Part shown: positions 20,106 to 31,450 of the stretch, one piece after another | How the letters are laid out: each line of letters begins with the position of its first letter | How positions within the stretch are numbered: position 1 is the first letter of the stretch | Source of the DNA: Batillaria attramentaria | Lineage: Eukaryota > Mollusca > Gastropoda > Batillariidae | Length of the DNA stretch: 64,000 nucleotides | Direction: 5' to 3' | NCBI GenBank assembly: GCA_018292915.2 | Contig: JACVVK020000200.1 | Coordinates: 705,001 to 769,000, forward strand | Translations under genes and position numbers: made by a program | Notes under the pieces: generated by a model | The model's database searches: none | What the model was told of the DNA's origin: nothing | What the model saw: the letters and a program-made list of their open reading frames with translations, nothing else

Positions 20106-20539
20106 GGTACACGTATATCGCGTAACATATATATGCGGTTGTCACGGTTAGTGGATTCATTGATCAAGCGCTAGGTATCTGTTTCTGTCATTAGATGTCT
20201 GTGCCTGTGAGTCTCTGTCTCGATCTCCGTCTGTCAGAGTAAACAAAAGCTCTGCCATCCGGTCAGAAGATTTCTATGGACAGCAGATCAGTGGAAGAAT
20301 TCAGACTACGCCAAAGACAGAAACAGGGCAGTGTCCGGTTAATACCTGTAGCCTATTCTGTTGGCGTATACGTCAAACTGAAAGACAGAGAAAGAAAAAC
20401 AGAGAGATCGAATGGCATAAGACGGCGCACCGCTTTGTGCCCGTGTGCATGGAGACACAGCTAAAGCCAGCAGAAGAGCGATGAAGCAGGACCGGAGTTC
20501 ACGCCACGCTGCGTGGGACGGGCCCCGTCCTGTAACACA

Positions 20540-20555
20540 CACCAAAACACACACC

Positions 20556-20602
<47 letters not shown>

Positions 20603-20685
20603 GCACGCACGCACGCACGCACGCACACACACGCACGCACGCATGCACCCACGCACGCACGCACACACACACACACACACATCAC
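20540..20685. repeat. (CA)n / (CGCA)n microsatellite
   Basis: Compound dinucleotide and tetranucleotide repeat. Further tracts are poly-C at about 20787-20802, (CT)n at about 20879-20892 and (CA)n at 20952-21006. Confidence 0.95.
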
Positions 20686-20951
20686 ATTGTCAAGCTTGTT
20701 CTTCAAAATCAGCGGCTGAAAAAAGCTCTCTGAGTTCAAATTCCACTGTATAGCATGCGTTCTGTAAGTGTGGGCGTCTCTCTCTCCCCCCCCCCCCCCC
20801 CCTCCCACTGTGTCCCTTTTGCAAAAGGCCCTTCGGCCTACTACGCAATAAAACTCTCTGAAGTCTGAAGTCTGAAGTCTCTCTCTCTCTCTATTTTTCT
20901 TCTTTTCAAGTTGTGTGCTCTGTATACATTGTACCGTATACTGTATATGGT

Positions 20952-21007
<56 letters not shown>

Positions 21008-21015
21008 CTTCTTTT

Positions 21016-21185
21016 GGGGCTGGGTGGGTCGGTGTTTAACGTCCTTTTCCACCACATGCGGGTGATATCAAATACGGGGCAACGACGAAAAAGCCAGCAC
21101 AAATATTTGGCCCCAGCCGGGATACGAACTCACGACCCGAGCATTGCAATTCCAACGCTCTACCATTCGGCCACCCCGGCTCCCC
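21016..21185 (-). mobile_element. tRNA-derived SINE, family A
   Basis: Reverse-complement copy ending in CCGGCTCCCC. Flanked by the 11-bp target duplication CAACTTCTTTT (21005-21015 and 21186-21196), directly after a (CA)n tract. Confidence 0.9.
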
Positions 21186-21337
21186 CAACTTCTTTTAATA
21201 TTTAAAGAAAACCTGTATAACATATTTCTTCGTTGATGTGCAATTTGAAAAGTTAATTTTGAATAGTATCCATGACGTGATGGGTACGCTAAACCCATTG
21301 CTTTTGCTGTGTAAGAAACAGTAGACTAGAATTGTGA

Positions 21338-21683
21338 GCGGTGGTGAGCGGTGGTCTAGTAGGTAGCGCGTCGGATTTAGCCGCTGCGCTACTGAACGGC
21401 CGTCACCAAAGTCATGTTCAGGAATGAAGCGTGGGTTCGAGCCCAGGTCGAGCTTGTGATATGTGATACCGGTTTTTCCTGGCTACCGGGCTGCTCATCG
21501 GGGGTTTCTCTCCGGGTTATCCGGCTTTCCTCCCCCAGCAAAAAAAAAATAAAAAAAAATTGCAAAAAAAATTGTAAAAAGGAATAGGATAGGTATTGGG
21601 TGGCGCTGTACCGCGGCGACGCGCTTCCCCCGGGGGAAGCAGCCCAAATTTCCCGAAAGGGATAATAAAGTAGTAAAAAAAAA
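21338..21683 (+). mobile_element. tRNA-derived SINE, family C
   Basis: tRNA-like head GGTGGTCTAGTAGGTAGCGC with box B GGGTTCGAGCCC. The body contains GTGATACCGGTTTTTCCTGG and GGGGGTTTCTCTCCGGG. The end reads CCCGAAAGGGATAATAAAGT with an A-rich tail. A second copy lies at 44622. Confidence 0.8.
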
Positions 21684-21727
21684 TATTAAAAAAATATGAC
21701 GTCATGGGCAACATACTCTGACATATA

Positions 21728-21960
21728 TATTAAAACCTTTATGTTCATAACGCGGCTGAGATGGAAAACTGACGCTTTCGAAGCTCTACGTTGTTTACCA
21801 GATAAAAGGATGTTTCATTTGGTCATTGCGACCGTTGTCGTGACTTTGTAGCTTCTAATATTAGAGGAATACGATTTTCTTTGAAGCTGCGGTCCATTCC
21901 CGAACAGACTGGGACTAGACAAAGCTTCTAAAAATAGCTACCAATCACTGCCGTCTAGCT
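21728..21960 (+). repeat. Dispersed repeat, also at 31230-31450
   Basis: Shared blocks include CGCTGAGATGGAAA-like, AGGATGTTTCAT, TTCTAATATTAGAG and GAACAGACTGGGACT in the same order. Class unknown. Confidence 0.75.
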
Positions 21961-22000
21961 AGTCCTAAGTCCGCAATCAAATACATGTAACATCCTCTGC

Positions 22001-22388
22001 GGTCGGTCGGTGGTCTAGTGGTTAAGAGACTTGTCACACTGACTGTCGGGAGTTCGAGTCCCACTCGGGGCAAAGAATTTTTCCTTCTCGTACGTGGCAC
22101 CGTTCATTCGGACCGATCGTCTGGGTTCTCCGGCTTCCTCCCCCTCTGCTTTGGAAATGTTCAGCCCACCAAATTTGAAAAATAAATGCAATTCTAAATT
22201 CCGAAATTTAAATAGCTGAGCTGACCCTTCGCACCACGTGATTGTAATGTGTTTATGTCCAGTGTGTGAGAAAATGCGTGTGATTCACGTGAGCGTGCGT
22301 GTTGGGTTCAGTTCGCGGCCGGCGCTTTGGGCCGATTCACGAAATTGGGTAAAGCGCCTATATAATACTCATTATTATTATTATTGCT
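22001..22388 (+). mobile_element. tRNA-derived SINE, family B
   Basis: Head GGTGGTCTAGTGGTTAAGAG with box B GAGTTCGAGTCCC. The body contains CCTTCGCACCACGTGATTGT. The 3' end reads AAAGCGCCTATATAATA followed by (TTA)n. Length about 380 bp. Confidence 0.85.
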
Positions 22389-22619
22389 CAGAACGCGGTA
22401 TACCGTATCCTTCTCCAACAGAGTCACCGCAATGGTCTCAGATGATCCAAGTGATTGAATCTGATGTACAGAGTCAGTGCATTCAAAGAAAAGCTGTCCA
22501 CACTCTGCGACGCATGCGTCTTGAGACTTTAAGTAAATGGCAAATAGCAGACAGAGAAGGTTTAGAATAATCCTAAACTATATACAAAACACAAAGTGTA
22601 GTCCTAGTCTTCCCAGGTC

Positions 22620-22791
22620 ATGGTCGGTGGGTGGGTGTTTAGGGGGTTTAACGTCCTTTTCCACCACATACGGGTGATATCAAAGACGGGGCGACGACGA
22701 GAAAGCCAGCACAAATATTCGGCCCCAGCCGGCATACGAACTCACGACCCGAGCATTGGAAGTCCAACGCTCTACCATTCGGCCACCCCAG
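22620..22791 (-). mobile_element. tRNA-derived SINE, family A
   Basis: Reverse-complement copy from GGTGGGTGGGTG to TTCGGCCACCCC. Flanks share CCAGGTCA. Confidence 0.85.
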
Positions 22792-23021
22792 GTCACGGGT
22801 GCAATCCACGAAATCAAAGTGTGGATGTCAAGTTTTAAAATTATTATTACACATATTATTATTATTTGACTTCAGCGTGTTCGACTTAAAAAAAAAACTG
22901 TAAAACTCACCCTTGGGGGAGGCATTTCTTCAAACATGGGTGGAATCCACGGAATCAAAGTGTGAAAGTCAAGTTTCATCATGCGGTACAATATTATTAT
23001 TATTATTATTATTATTATTGT

Positions 23022-23053
<32 letters not shown>

Positions 23054-23126
23054 TCCGACTTCAGCGTGTTCGAACCAAAATTAAACGAAAACTGTTAAAC
23101 TCACCCTTGGGCGGAGGCATTTCTTC
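22792..23126. repeat. Tandem duplication around (ATT)n/(AGT)n
   Basis: Two copies of a unit with CAATCCACGAAATCAAAGTG-like start, a trinucleotide microsatellite, GACTTCAGCGTGTTCGA and ACTCACCCTTGGG. The copies differ mainly in microsatellite length. Confidence 0.8.
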
Positions 23127-23568
23127 GAGCACTAACGTTTCCCTGTCAGTTTTCAAAGTCTGCTGCGAGCGGGTTCTTAGAACTTAGCAAAGCAACCGAG
23201 GCACTGATTGGCAGATACAAAGGAGCAGTTTATAATACCCAGAAACCAGGAGAAGTGACTGCCGGGAAACTTCTGACATGGCGCGGTGCCAGCGTGGAAG
23301 AGTTGAACTGTGAATCTGATCGTGCTGTCCATCACCAAAACAACATCGTCACAGACTTGGGAGACCATGCTCTGGCATAATAGGGGAGATATTCGATGGC
23401 TGGTATGTATAGCCGCTTAGTCATTCATGTTTAGCAGACGACAATTTAGGGTCACTGGTGCTCGGCCGGTGGATTGCTAACTTATATCAGGGCAATTCTA
23501 AAGGCATTGTCAGTGTCCCAGTTGCGCACTTCTGCTACCCACTGTACGCCGTCCTTCGTAAAACACAG

Positions 23569-23750
23569 AGGAGCCGGGATAGCCGAATGACAGAGCGTTG
23601 ACTGTGACCTTTCAATGCTAGTGTTGTGAGTTCGAATCCGGCCAGGCTTGGGCAAAATTAAGGTCTTTTTTCTCGTTGCCCCGTCTTTGATATCACCCGT
23701 AGGTGGTGGAAAAGGACGTTAAGCTCCCGAACACCGAGCGACCCTAGTAA
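23569..23750 (+). mobile_element. tRNA-derived SINE, family A
   Basis: Diverged copy (GGAGCCGGGATAGCCGAATG) with the usual body and an AAGCTCCCGAACACCGAGCG end. Confidence 0.8.
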
Positions 23751-23820
23751 TATAGCTATAGGGAAAAGCATACGTTATTTTAACGGCATTATTTTGGTAG
23801 GGTAAATCTGTATCTGTATC

Positions 23821-23965
23821 GGGGAGCCGGGGTGGCCGAATGGTAGAGCACTGGACTTCTAATGCTCTGGTCGTGAGTTCGTATCAGGGCTGGGGCCAGA
23901 TATTTGTGCTAGCTTTCTCATCGTTGCCCCGTCTTTGATATCACCCAATGTGGTGGATCGGTATG
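23821..23965 (+). mobile_element. tRNA-derived SINE, family A, 3'-truncated
   Basis: Starts GGGGAGCCGGGGTGGCC. The end after CACCCAATGTGGTGGATCGG is lost. Confidence 0.8.
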
Positions 23966-24179
23966 CGTAAAACATCCAGTTTTCCCGTTTTGGCAGTTTA
24001 ACCTTAAAGCGACAAATGTCAACTTTTCATAAAATACGGTTCATACAATTGTGCACCCAGTTACTTGTGCCCACTACTATGAAGATACGGTTCACTGGAT
24101 TCTAACTGAGGCATTAAAACCTCGGTGTTGAGAAGTAAAAGACACCCAGACACCTGACACGTGATATCAGACGTAGGTA

Positions 24180-24235
24180 CAACACGCCGACCTGGAGGGG
24201 GGGGGGGAAGAGGCGGGGGGGGGGGGGGGGCGAGG
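24180..24235. repeat. G-rich low-complexity tract
   Basis: Runs of G interrupted by AAGAGGC. Confidence 0.9.
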
Positions 24236-24242
24236 GGCAGTG

Positions 24243-24850
24243 CCGTGATCAGAATTCTGGGTCACCAAGTGTCACCTGTTTGTTATCAGACTGCCTTGGT
24301 CTTTGAGAAATTCTTCGCAATGCTAGACGACTGGACAAAACTACTTCTCTGTAGCCTGCTGCCAATTAAGGCTCTGGTTGTCATCGTCAATTTTTTTCAG
24401 CACTGCGGCCAGGATACTCATAACTGATATATTATGTTTCTGTGTGGTGCTTTCATCGCTCTGATGACTCCGTTCATGACAATATTTATGTTATCAGCAA
24501 AGCAGGGGGCACCCAGCCTTTGTACGCACTAAGCAAAAGACAAGAATAGAATCCTTGCTCGTATTCGAATACAAAGAGCAGCCATGCAAGTACCTCAGGG
24601 GAGATTACGTGGTCATACGAACCTTTGATTATCGTTTCCTGTTTAGTGACAAACGAAGCGTGACTACATCGATCAGGTGGACAGATATCAGGCAAACAAT
24701 ATTCGTCTCATGTCCCTGTTTTCAAGGCCTGAAGGTCGGTGGGTGGGTGTTTGCGAGTTTAACGTCATTATCCAAACTGCTTTAGAAATGTTCAACCCGC
24801 AATATTTGGAAAAAAAAAATGCAACTCTGTATTCCAAAACTTAAAGGAAG
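24243..24850 (+). repeat. Local duplicated segment (pair of 28017-28800)
   Basis: About 500 bp nearly identical to 28.0-28.8 kb, from GTGATCAGAATTCTGGGTCA through GGCCTGAAGGTCGGTGGGTG and a SINE-tail remnant. The sister copy carries a SINE that is absent here. Confidence 0.85.
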
Positions 24851-25185
24851 GAATTCCTCAATGTCAACAGCGAGTCAGTGTCTGTCGCTAATCAAGCGAG
24901 TGACGGGTAGGTCGGAAGGTGGGTGTTTAGGGGTGTAATGATCTTTTCCACCACTCGAGGGTGATACAAAAGGCGAGGAAACGAGAAAACAGCCAGAAAA
25001 AATTTTTGGCCTTCGGCCAGTACAAGCAAGTACGTGGTATTTCTATTGATGCGAGGTCAAGGTTATTCCGGGGGTGTAAGCCAGCCGGTGACCAGGCGTG
25101 TTACATCCAACCAACCAAACAAAAATACTCGGTGACAACGATAGTGGACAGTTGCGAACAACTTTGAGGTCCCCGTGTTATTTCA
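24851..25185. repeat. Remnant repeat segment, copies at 27195 and 29690
   Basis: ATGTCAACAGCGAGT, CGCGAGTGACGGGT-like sequence and a degraded SINE-A body recur at all three places. Confidence 0.7.
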
Positions 25186-25285
25186 CAGTGTGCACAGAAG
25201 CGGTGAAAACTGTCGCATTCACCACGAAAATGTACTGAGCTGGTGAATGCGACAGTTTTCACCGCTCCAGTCTGTGCACACTGCC
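25186..25285. repeat. Foldback repeat (inverted arms)
   Basis: GTGAAAACTGTCGCATTCACC and its reverse complement face each other about the centre near 25230, flanked by GTGCACA. One half of the same sequence is found inside the MITE at 39971-40270. Confidence 0.75.
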
Positions 25286-25494
25286 GCTTCTGTGCAGTGG
25301 GTGCAAATAAAAGTCATGGAATCAAAGCCGCTGAAATCTGGACAGTTCAGTTGCGACCTGTGCCTGAGCCGGACGGAACGGAGTGGGTCGAAGGTCACCT
25401 GTGCTGGGAGGTAACAAATCCGGCAAACAGGGTCCGTGAGCGCCCCGCGACCGATCATGCGCGACCCGCGCAAGGTCAAAGGCGGCGGGCGACA

Positions 25495-25785
25495 GGTCGA
25501 AATTGGTCATGGGCGACGTGTGAGTGTTGTGAGCGACTGGTCATGAGCGACTGGTCATGGGCGACTGGCCATGAACTACCGGCGGCTGGTCATAGGCGAC
25601 CCACGGTTGGTCATTAGCGACAGGCGACAGGACAAAATTGGTCATGAGCGACGTGTGAGTGTTGTGAGCGACTGGTCATGAACTACCGGCGGCTGGTCAT
25701 AGGCGACTCACGGTTGGTCATTAGCGGCTGGCGACTGATAAAAATTGGTCATAAGCTACTGACCATAGGCGACCCGTACAATTAA
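25495..25785. repeat. GGTCATGGGCGACT minisatellite
   Basis: Degenerate units of about 13-14 bp, with two longer repeats of GACGTGTGAGTGTTGTGAGCG. Complementary units occur at 26880-26990. Confidence 0.85.
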
Positions 25786-26184
25786 AAGGGTGTGTCTGAT
25801 GGGGGGGGGGGGGGGGGGCGAGTTTAACGTATGGGTGATATCAAAGACGGGGCAACGAGAAAACTACAATTAAATCGCAAGATATTTAGATTTAGGCAAA
25901 GAAAAAAATACATGTATGTCAAAGCGCCCATCTGCTGTTTCTGTGCTTCAAACGGTAGATGGCTTGTGTCCTCGCAACGTGCACAGCGTGTAACCTCCCA
26001 TGTTAATGCTGCCCAAGGCTGGAGTGTTGACACAAACAATAGGTGGCCAGTCAGTTGGCGGCGTTGATCGGTTAGGCTAGCGTGTGGAGGCGCCAGATAT
26101 AATAGACAAGGACATAACATTGCAACTGGCTCATTGACATGTTCAGTTGTCATACAGTGGGCCTCAGACTAGGTTAATTGAGCC

Positions 26185-26560
26185 CGGCTTGGCTCGCGTG
26201 GTGACTGGACAATTGGTTCGTGCTATAGCCAATGGCACACTCAGACAAAACTCATTTGCATACCGCCAGTGGGAATACATTTTCGGATTTGTTCACCAGA
26301 CTAGCAAACAGACATACAGGATGCAGAGAGAGAGTAGACCTCAGACTAGGTTGATTGACATGTGGCAATAGGCAGCAACTTACCAGCGGCAGTGAGAAGG
26401 TACGCGATGTGATAATACATGAACTCATTTGCATACAACCAATGGAGATGAACCAATGACATACACCCGACTTGGCTCGCGTGGTGACTGGACACTTGGT
26501 TCGTGCCACAGCCAATACACACTCAGACAAAACATATTTGCATACCGCCAATGGGAATAC
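26185..26560. repeat. ~100-bp direct repeat pair inside the hAT-like element
   Basis: TTGGCTCGCGTGGTGACTGGAC..CATACCGCCA..GGGAATACATTTT occurs at about 26190 and again at about 26471. Confidence 0.8.
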
Positions 26561-26629
26561 ATTTTGGTTTTGGCTTGCATGACGAATGGGCGCTTAGTAC
26601 ACCAGACTAGCAATTGGAATACAAGACGC

Positions 26630-26661
<32 letters not shown>

Positions 26662-27054
26662 GTCTAAAAATAATAATAAAAACATTCTAGAAGAACATTC
26701 TAAGATTCCTGAAGAATCCGATAGAAGCAAAGAAAGCCCCCTTATTCTTTAGTAAAGAAATTACACTCTTACCATACACGCTTCTCTCAAAACCTAGTAG
26801 ACTGAACAAAAACACGAATAATGTTTCTAATTTTATGTGTGGAAAACTCAGTCGCATGACCTTGCGCGGGTCGCGTATAGCCAGTCGCCCGCCGTCCGTG
26901 ACCGGGTGGGTTATAGTCAGTCGCCGATCGCCGCCCGTCGCCCATGACCAATTTCAACCTGTCGCCCGCCGCCTTTGACCTTGCGCGGGTCGCGCATGAC
27001 CGGTCGCGGGGCGCTCACGGACCCTGTTTGCCGGATTTGTTATATGGTGCTGGG

Positions 27055-27480
27055 CACGCCGGTAAACATACGAGTGCAGTCGCCACTGGCAACCGGTGAG
27101 GCTCGGGTTATACGTGCTGCGTGGTATCCGGGCTACACTTGAACAGGCTCGTTGGTTCGTCACACAATGGAGCTGAGGCTTCAAGTTTCCACTGAAAAGG
27201 AATTCTTCAATGTCAACAGCGAGTGTCTGTCGCTAATCACGCGAGTGACGGGTGGGTGGGAGGTTGCGTGGGTGTTAAGGGGTTCAGTGTTCTTTTTCCG
27301 GCTACCATTCAAGGGTGATATAAAAGACGAGGAAACGAGGAAACAGCCATAACAAATTTCAATGGCCCCCAGCCAGTAGAAGCAAGTGGTATTTCTATTG
27401 ATGCGAGGTCAAGTTTATTCCGGGGAGGTAAGCAAGCGTGACCAGGCGTGTCAAGTTATGACCTGACATCACAGCGGCTC
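27055..27480. repeat. Copy of the segment at 29581-29940
   Basis: CAGTCGCCACTGGCAACCGG, ATGTCAACAGCGAGTGTCTG and the degraded SINE body match 29.6-29.9 kb. This copy has about 40 extra bp near 27110. Confidence 0.8.
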
Positions 27481-28016
27481 AGTACGGTGGCTTAGTCATT
27501 TACAAATATCAATGGTTTTAATTCTTTTCTTAAATCATCGCGGTTTCCCAAACACAAGTGGACTTAGAGTTACAGAAAATCACTTGTACGTGACACGCAA
27601 AGGACAGAGAAGGTAAAACAACAACAACAACAATTACAAACAACAACGACAACAATTACAAACAACAACAACACGATAGAGAACAATAGAAAAGTGTACA
27701 AAGTATCATTAACTACACCACACTTATGCAAAATCAGTTCCACAATCATTGATTTTGCATAGACATATTATTATTATTATTATTATTATTTAATTATAAC
27801 TCGAATTATAATCTGACGTCTTTGTCTGATGCCTGAGGTATTTGAGCAGATGATCGATGAGTGTTGGGGAAATACAGGCTACATGATACAACAGCAGACA
27901 GCTATAGTGTCGAACAAAAACGCAGGTAAAAGACGAGCATTCAGCGGAGACCATCACATCCAATGAACGTTTGGCTGAACTCTAGTACAGACTGGACTGA
28001 CTGACAATGAAAGCCG
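27481..28016. repeat. Copy of 29945-30280 plus 30640-30830
   Basis: (CAA)n, CGCGGTTTCCCAAACACA, (ATT)n and GATGATCGATGA match 30 kb, where a SINE interrupts the (ATT)n part. Confidence 0.8.
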
Positions 28017-28078
28017 TGATCAGAATTCTGGGTCACCAAGTGCTATTTGTTTGTCATCAGACTGTCTTGGTCTTTGAG

Positions 28079-28255
28079 GGGAGCCGGGGTGGCCGAATGG
28101 TAGAGCTATGGACCTCTGACGCTCGGGTCGTGAGTTCGTATCCCGACTGGGACCAAATATTTGTGCTGGCTTTTTCATCATGATCGTTGCCCCGTCTTTG
28201 ATATCACCCGTATGTGGTGGAAAAGGACGTTAAACTCCCAAACACCCACCCACGC
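28079..28255 (+). mobile_element. tRNA-derived SINE, family A, with empty paralogous site
   Basis: Full SINE flanked by the 13-bp repeat CTTGGTCTTTGAG (28066-28078 and 28256-28268). The duplicate at about 24296-24312 has a single CTTGGTCTTTGAG followed directly by AAATTC. Confidence 0.92.
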
Positions 28256-28735
28256 CTTGGTCTTTGAGAAATTCTTCGCAGTGCTAGACGATTGGACAAA
28301 ACTATTTCCCTGTTGCCTGCTGTCAAGGCTCTGGTTGTCATCGTCAATTCAGTTTCTTTCAGCACCTGACTGCCAGGTTACTCATAACTGATATATTATG
28401 TTTCTGTGTGGTGCTTTCATGACTCCGTTCATGACAATAATCTATGTTATGCAAAGCAGGGGGTACCCAGCCTTTCTACGCACTAAGCAATAAAAGACAA
28501 GAATAGAATCCTTGCTCGAATTCGAATACAAAGAGCAGCCATGCAAGTACCTCAGGGGAGATAACGTCGCCATACGAACCTTTGATTATCGTTTCCTGTT
28601 TCGTGACAAACGAAGCGTGACTACATCGATCAGGTGGAGGGATATCAAGCAAACAATATTCGTCTCATGTCCCTGTTTTCAAGGCCTGAAGGTCGGTGGG
28701 TGGGTGTTTGCGAGTTTAACGTCATTATCCACAAC

Positions 28736-28965
28736 TGCTTTAGAAATGTTCAGCCCGCAATATTTGAAGATAAATGCAACTCTGTATTCCGAAACTTAAA
28801 ATTGCTGAGCTGACCCTTCGCACCACGTGATTGTAATGCGCTCATGTCCAGTGTTTGAGAGAATGCGTGTGTGGTTCGCGTGAGCGTGCGTGTTGGGTTC
28901 AGCTCGCGGCGCTTTGAGCCAGTTAAAGACATTCGGTAAATCCCCTCAGTAAACAGTAGTAATTA
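28736..28965 (+). mobile_element. SINE family B, 5'-truncated
   Basis: CTTTAGAAATGTTCAGCCCG through CCTTCGCACCACGTGATTGT to an (ATT)n-rich tail. The head is replaced by a SINE-A remnant. Confidence 0.78.
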
Positions 28966-29154
28966 TTATTAATATTAATTATTATCATTATTATTATTCA
29001 TTATCGTTATTATTCTTATTATTACTATTAATTATAATTAATTGTTATTATTATCATTACCCCGTTTCCTTGTGAAGTCGAACCGCGACACGTCGTGACA
29101 AATTATACTTTAGTCGCTTTTCGCGTCATAGTGACGTAAATCCTTTACCCAGGT

Positions 29155-29285
29155 CATTCCGGCTGGAGCCAAATAATATTTTATGCATGTAATGGTCTTT
29201 TTTCTCGTTGCCACGTCAGTCTTTGATATCACCTATACGTTGTAGAAAAAAAGGACGTTAAACCCCCAAACACCCACCCACCCTT
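29155..29285 (+). mobile_element. SINE family A, 5'-truncated
   Basis: Begins inside box B (TTCCGGCTGGAGCC) and ends AAACACCCACCCACCC. Confidence 0.75.
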
Positions 29286-29570
29286 TCCCAGATCATGCTG
29301 CCCGAACACGGAAAACCTTCCACCGATTCCACCAACCAAATAACACAACAAACGAAAATCGTCCGCGGTCCAAAAAACAAATAGTTCGCCAAGTTTCAAG
29401 TTTTCAACCGGATCATGGTCGCTTAACATAGCGTAGGTTATTTTGTGTAAGTTTGAAAGCATAATTATGACTGCAGTGGATGCAAATAAAAGTCATGGAA
29501 TCAAAGCCGCTGAAATGGCGACAGTTTGCGGCGACCTGTGCCTGAGACGGGACGGACTCGGAGTGGGTCG

Positions 29571-30280
29571 AAGGTCACCTGTGGGGGGCACGCCAGTAAA
29601 CATGCGAGTGCAGTCGCCACTGGCAACCGGTGAGTCTCGGCTCGTTGGTTCGTCACGCAATGGTGCTGAGGCTTCAGGTTTCCAGAAGGAATTCCTCAGT
29701 GTCAACAGCGAGTGTCTGTCGCTAATCACGCGAGTGACGGGTGGGTCGGAAGGTGGGTGTTTACGGGTGTAATGATCTTTTTCACCATTCAAGGGTGATA
29801 TAAAAGACAAGGAGACGCGAAAACAGCCAGAATAAATTTTTGGCCCCCCTGCCATGACAAGCAAGTGGTATCAATATAAGTTTCCGTATTGATGCGAGGT
29901 CAAGGTTATTCCGGGGAGATAAGCCAGCGTGACCAGACGTATTACAACACAGCTCAGTACGGTCCCTTAGTCATTTACAAATATCAATGGTTTTAATTAT
30001 TTTCTTAACTTGAATCATCGCGGTTTCCCAAACACACGTGGACTTAGCGAAAGTTACAGAAAATCACTTGTACATGACACGCAAAGGACAGAGAAGGTAA
30101 AACAACAACAACAACAACAACAATTACAAACAACAACGACAACAATTAGAAACACTGCAACAACACGATAGAGAACACTGAATAGAAAAGTGTACGAAAT
30201 ATCATTCACTACACCACACTTATGCAAATTCAGTTGCACAATCATTGATAATGCATACAGACACATATTATTATTATCAA
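29571..30280. repeat. Local duplicated segment with empty site for the 1638-bp element
   Basis: Matches 25391-25400 joined to 27047-27900. This makes it the pre-insertion reference for the hAT-like element. Confidence 0.82.
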
Positions 30281-30302
30281 TATCATCATTATTATTATTA
30301 AT

Positions 30303-30640
30303 CATGAATCGGCTCAAAGCGCCGCGAACTGAACCCAACACGCACACTCACGTGAATCACACGCATTCTCTCACACACTGGACGTAAACACATTACAATC
30401 ACGTGGTGCGAAGGGTCAGCTCAGCTACTTAAATTTCGGAATTTAGAATTGCATTTATTTTTTACATTTTGTGGGCTGAACAATTCCAAAGCAGAGGGGG
30501 AGGAAGCCGGAGTACGATCGGCCCGAATGAACGGTGCCACATACGAGAGGGAAAAATTCTTTGCCCCGAGTGGGACTCGAACCCATGACCTCTCGCATTG
30601 GTGACAAGTCTCTTAACCACTAGACCACCGACCGCCCCTA
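30303..30640 (-). mobile_element. tRNA-derived SINE, family B
   Basis: Reverse complement, from the AAAGCGCC end beside (TTA)n to TCTTAACCACTAGACCACCG. Inserted in the (ATT)n tract of the 30-kb duplicate. The 27.78-kb duplicate lacks it. Confidence 0.85.
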
Positions 30641-30891
30641 ATTATAATCGAATAATAATCTGACGCCTTTGTCTGGTGTCTGAGGTAATTGAGCCGATGA
30701 TCGATGACTGTTGGGGAAATACACGTACAGGCTACACGATACTCACAGCAGGCAGTTGGTGTCGAACAAAAGCGTGAAAGGCGAGCATTCAGCTGAGACC
30801 GTGACATCCAATGGACGTTTGGCTGAATTCAGTACAGACTGATTGAAACCATTCCAATCGGGCTGTGTGACCCAGGACAAACTCGTACCTT

Positions 30892-31231
30892 TTAGCAGGG
30901 ACTTAAGCGCACGGTTACACGATTGCCAGTCTGCATGTTGCCGTACTCGGCTGCCTGCTGGCGGGCAACGGTTTTGGCGCACACGCAGCCAGCGGCGTTG
31001 CAAGGTTTGGGCAGTGATTGGTCAGTTGGCTGTACGGGCTGCCTGTGGCAAGCTGGCTGCCAGGAAAAATAGAACGGCTTTCTATTCCCGCGCCGGCACC
31101 GGCAAGGGGGATTTGCCAGCTGGCAGCCAGCGATTTAATTGGGGTTGCCAGCGTTGCCAGCCCTGCAAGTACCAATCCTGGCAACGTGTAGCAGCGGCCC
31201 TTACATAGAATGTAAGTCCCTGCTTTTAGAG
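30892..31231. mobile_element. MITE with AGCAGGGACTTA ends
   Basis: Left end TTTAGCAGGGACTTA and right end TAAGTCCCTGCTTTT are inverted repeats, and TACACGATTGCCAG is echoed near the right end. Interior rich in GCCAGC. No transposase. Target duplication unclear. Confidence 0.65.
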
Positions 31232-31450
31232 CCTCTATGTTCGTCACGCCGCTGAGATGGAAAGAACTGGCGTTGCCTATGACGTGTCAAGTTGTTGGTC
31301 GGATAGCAGGATGTTTCATCAGTTTCACCATCGCGACCGTTTTCGTGACTTTGTGGCTTCTAATATTAGAGTTATACGACTTTCTTTGAACCTACGGACC
31401 GTTCCTGAACAGACTGGGACTGGACAAATCTTCTAAAAATAGCCACCAAT
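31230..31450 (+). repeat. Dispersed repeat, pair of 21728-21960
   Basis: Same ordered blocks as the copy at 21.7 kb, moderately diverged. Confidence 0.75.

Larger units (their letters stand above)
25409..27046. mobile_element. hAT-like non-autonomous element, 1638 bp, 8-bp TSD
   Basis: Flanked by the direct repeat GTGCTGGG (25401-25408 and 27047-27054). The ends share about 100 bp of inverted repeat beginning near TAACAAATCCGGCAAACAGG. The paralogous segment at 29571-29595 runs straight through the target (GTGGGGGGCACGCC), with no insertion and the same total length as one target copy. Subterminal sequence is packed with GGTCATnnGCGAC repeats. An 8-bp duplication plus subterminal repeats fits hAT (inference). 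No transposase ORF was recognised. Confidence 0.78.
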
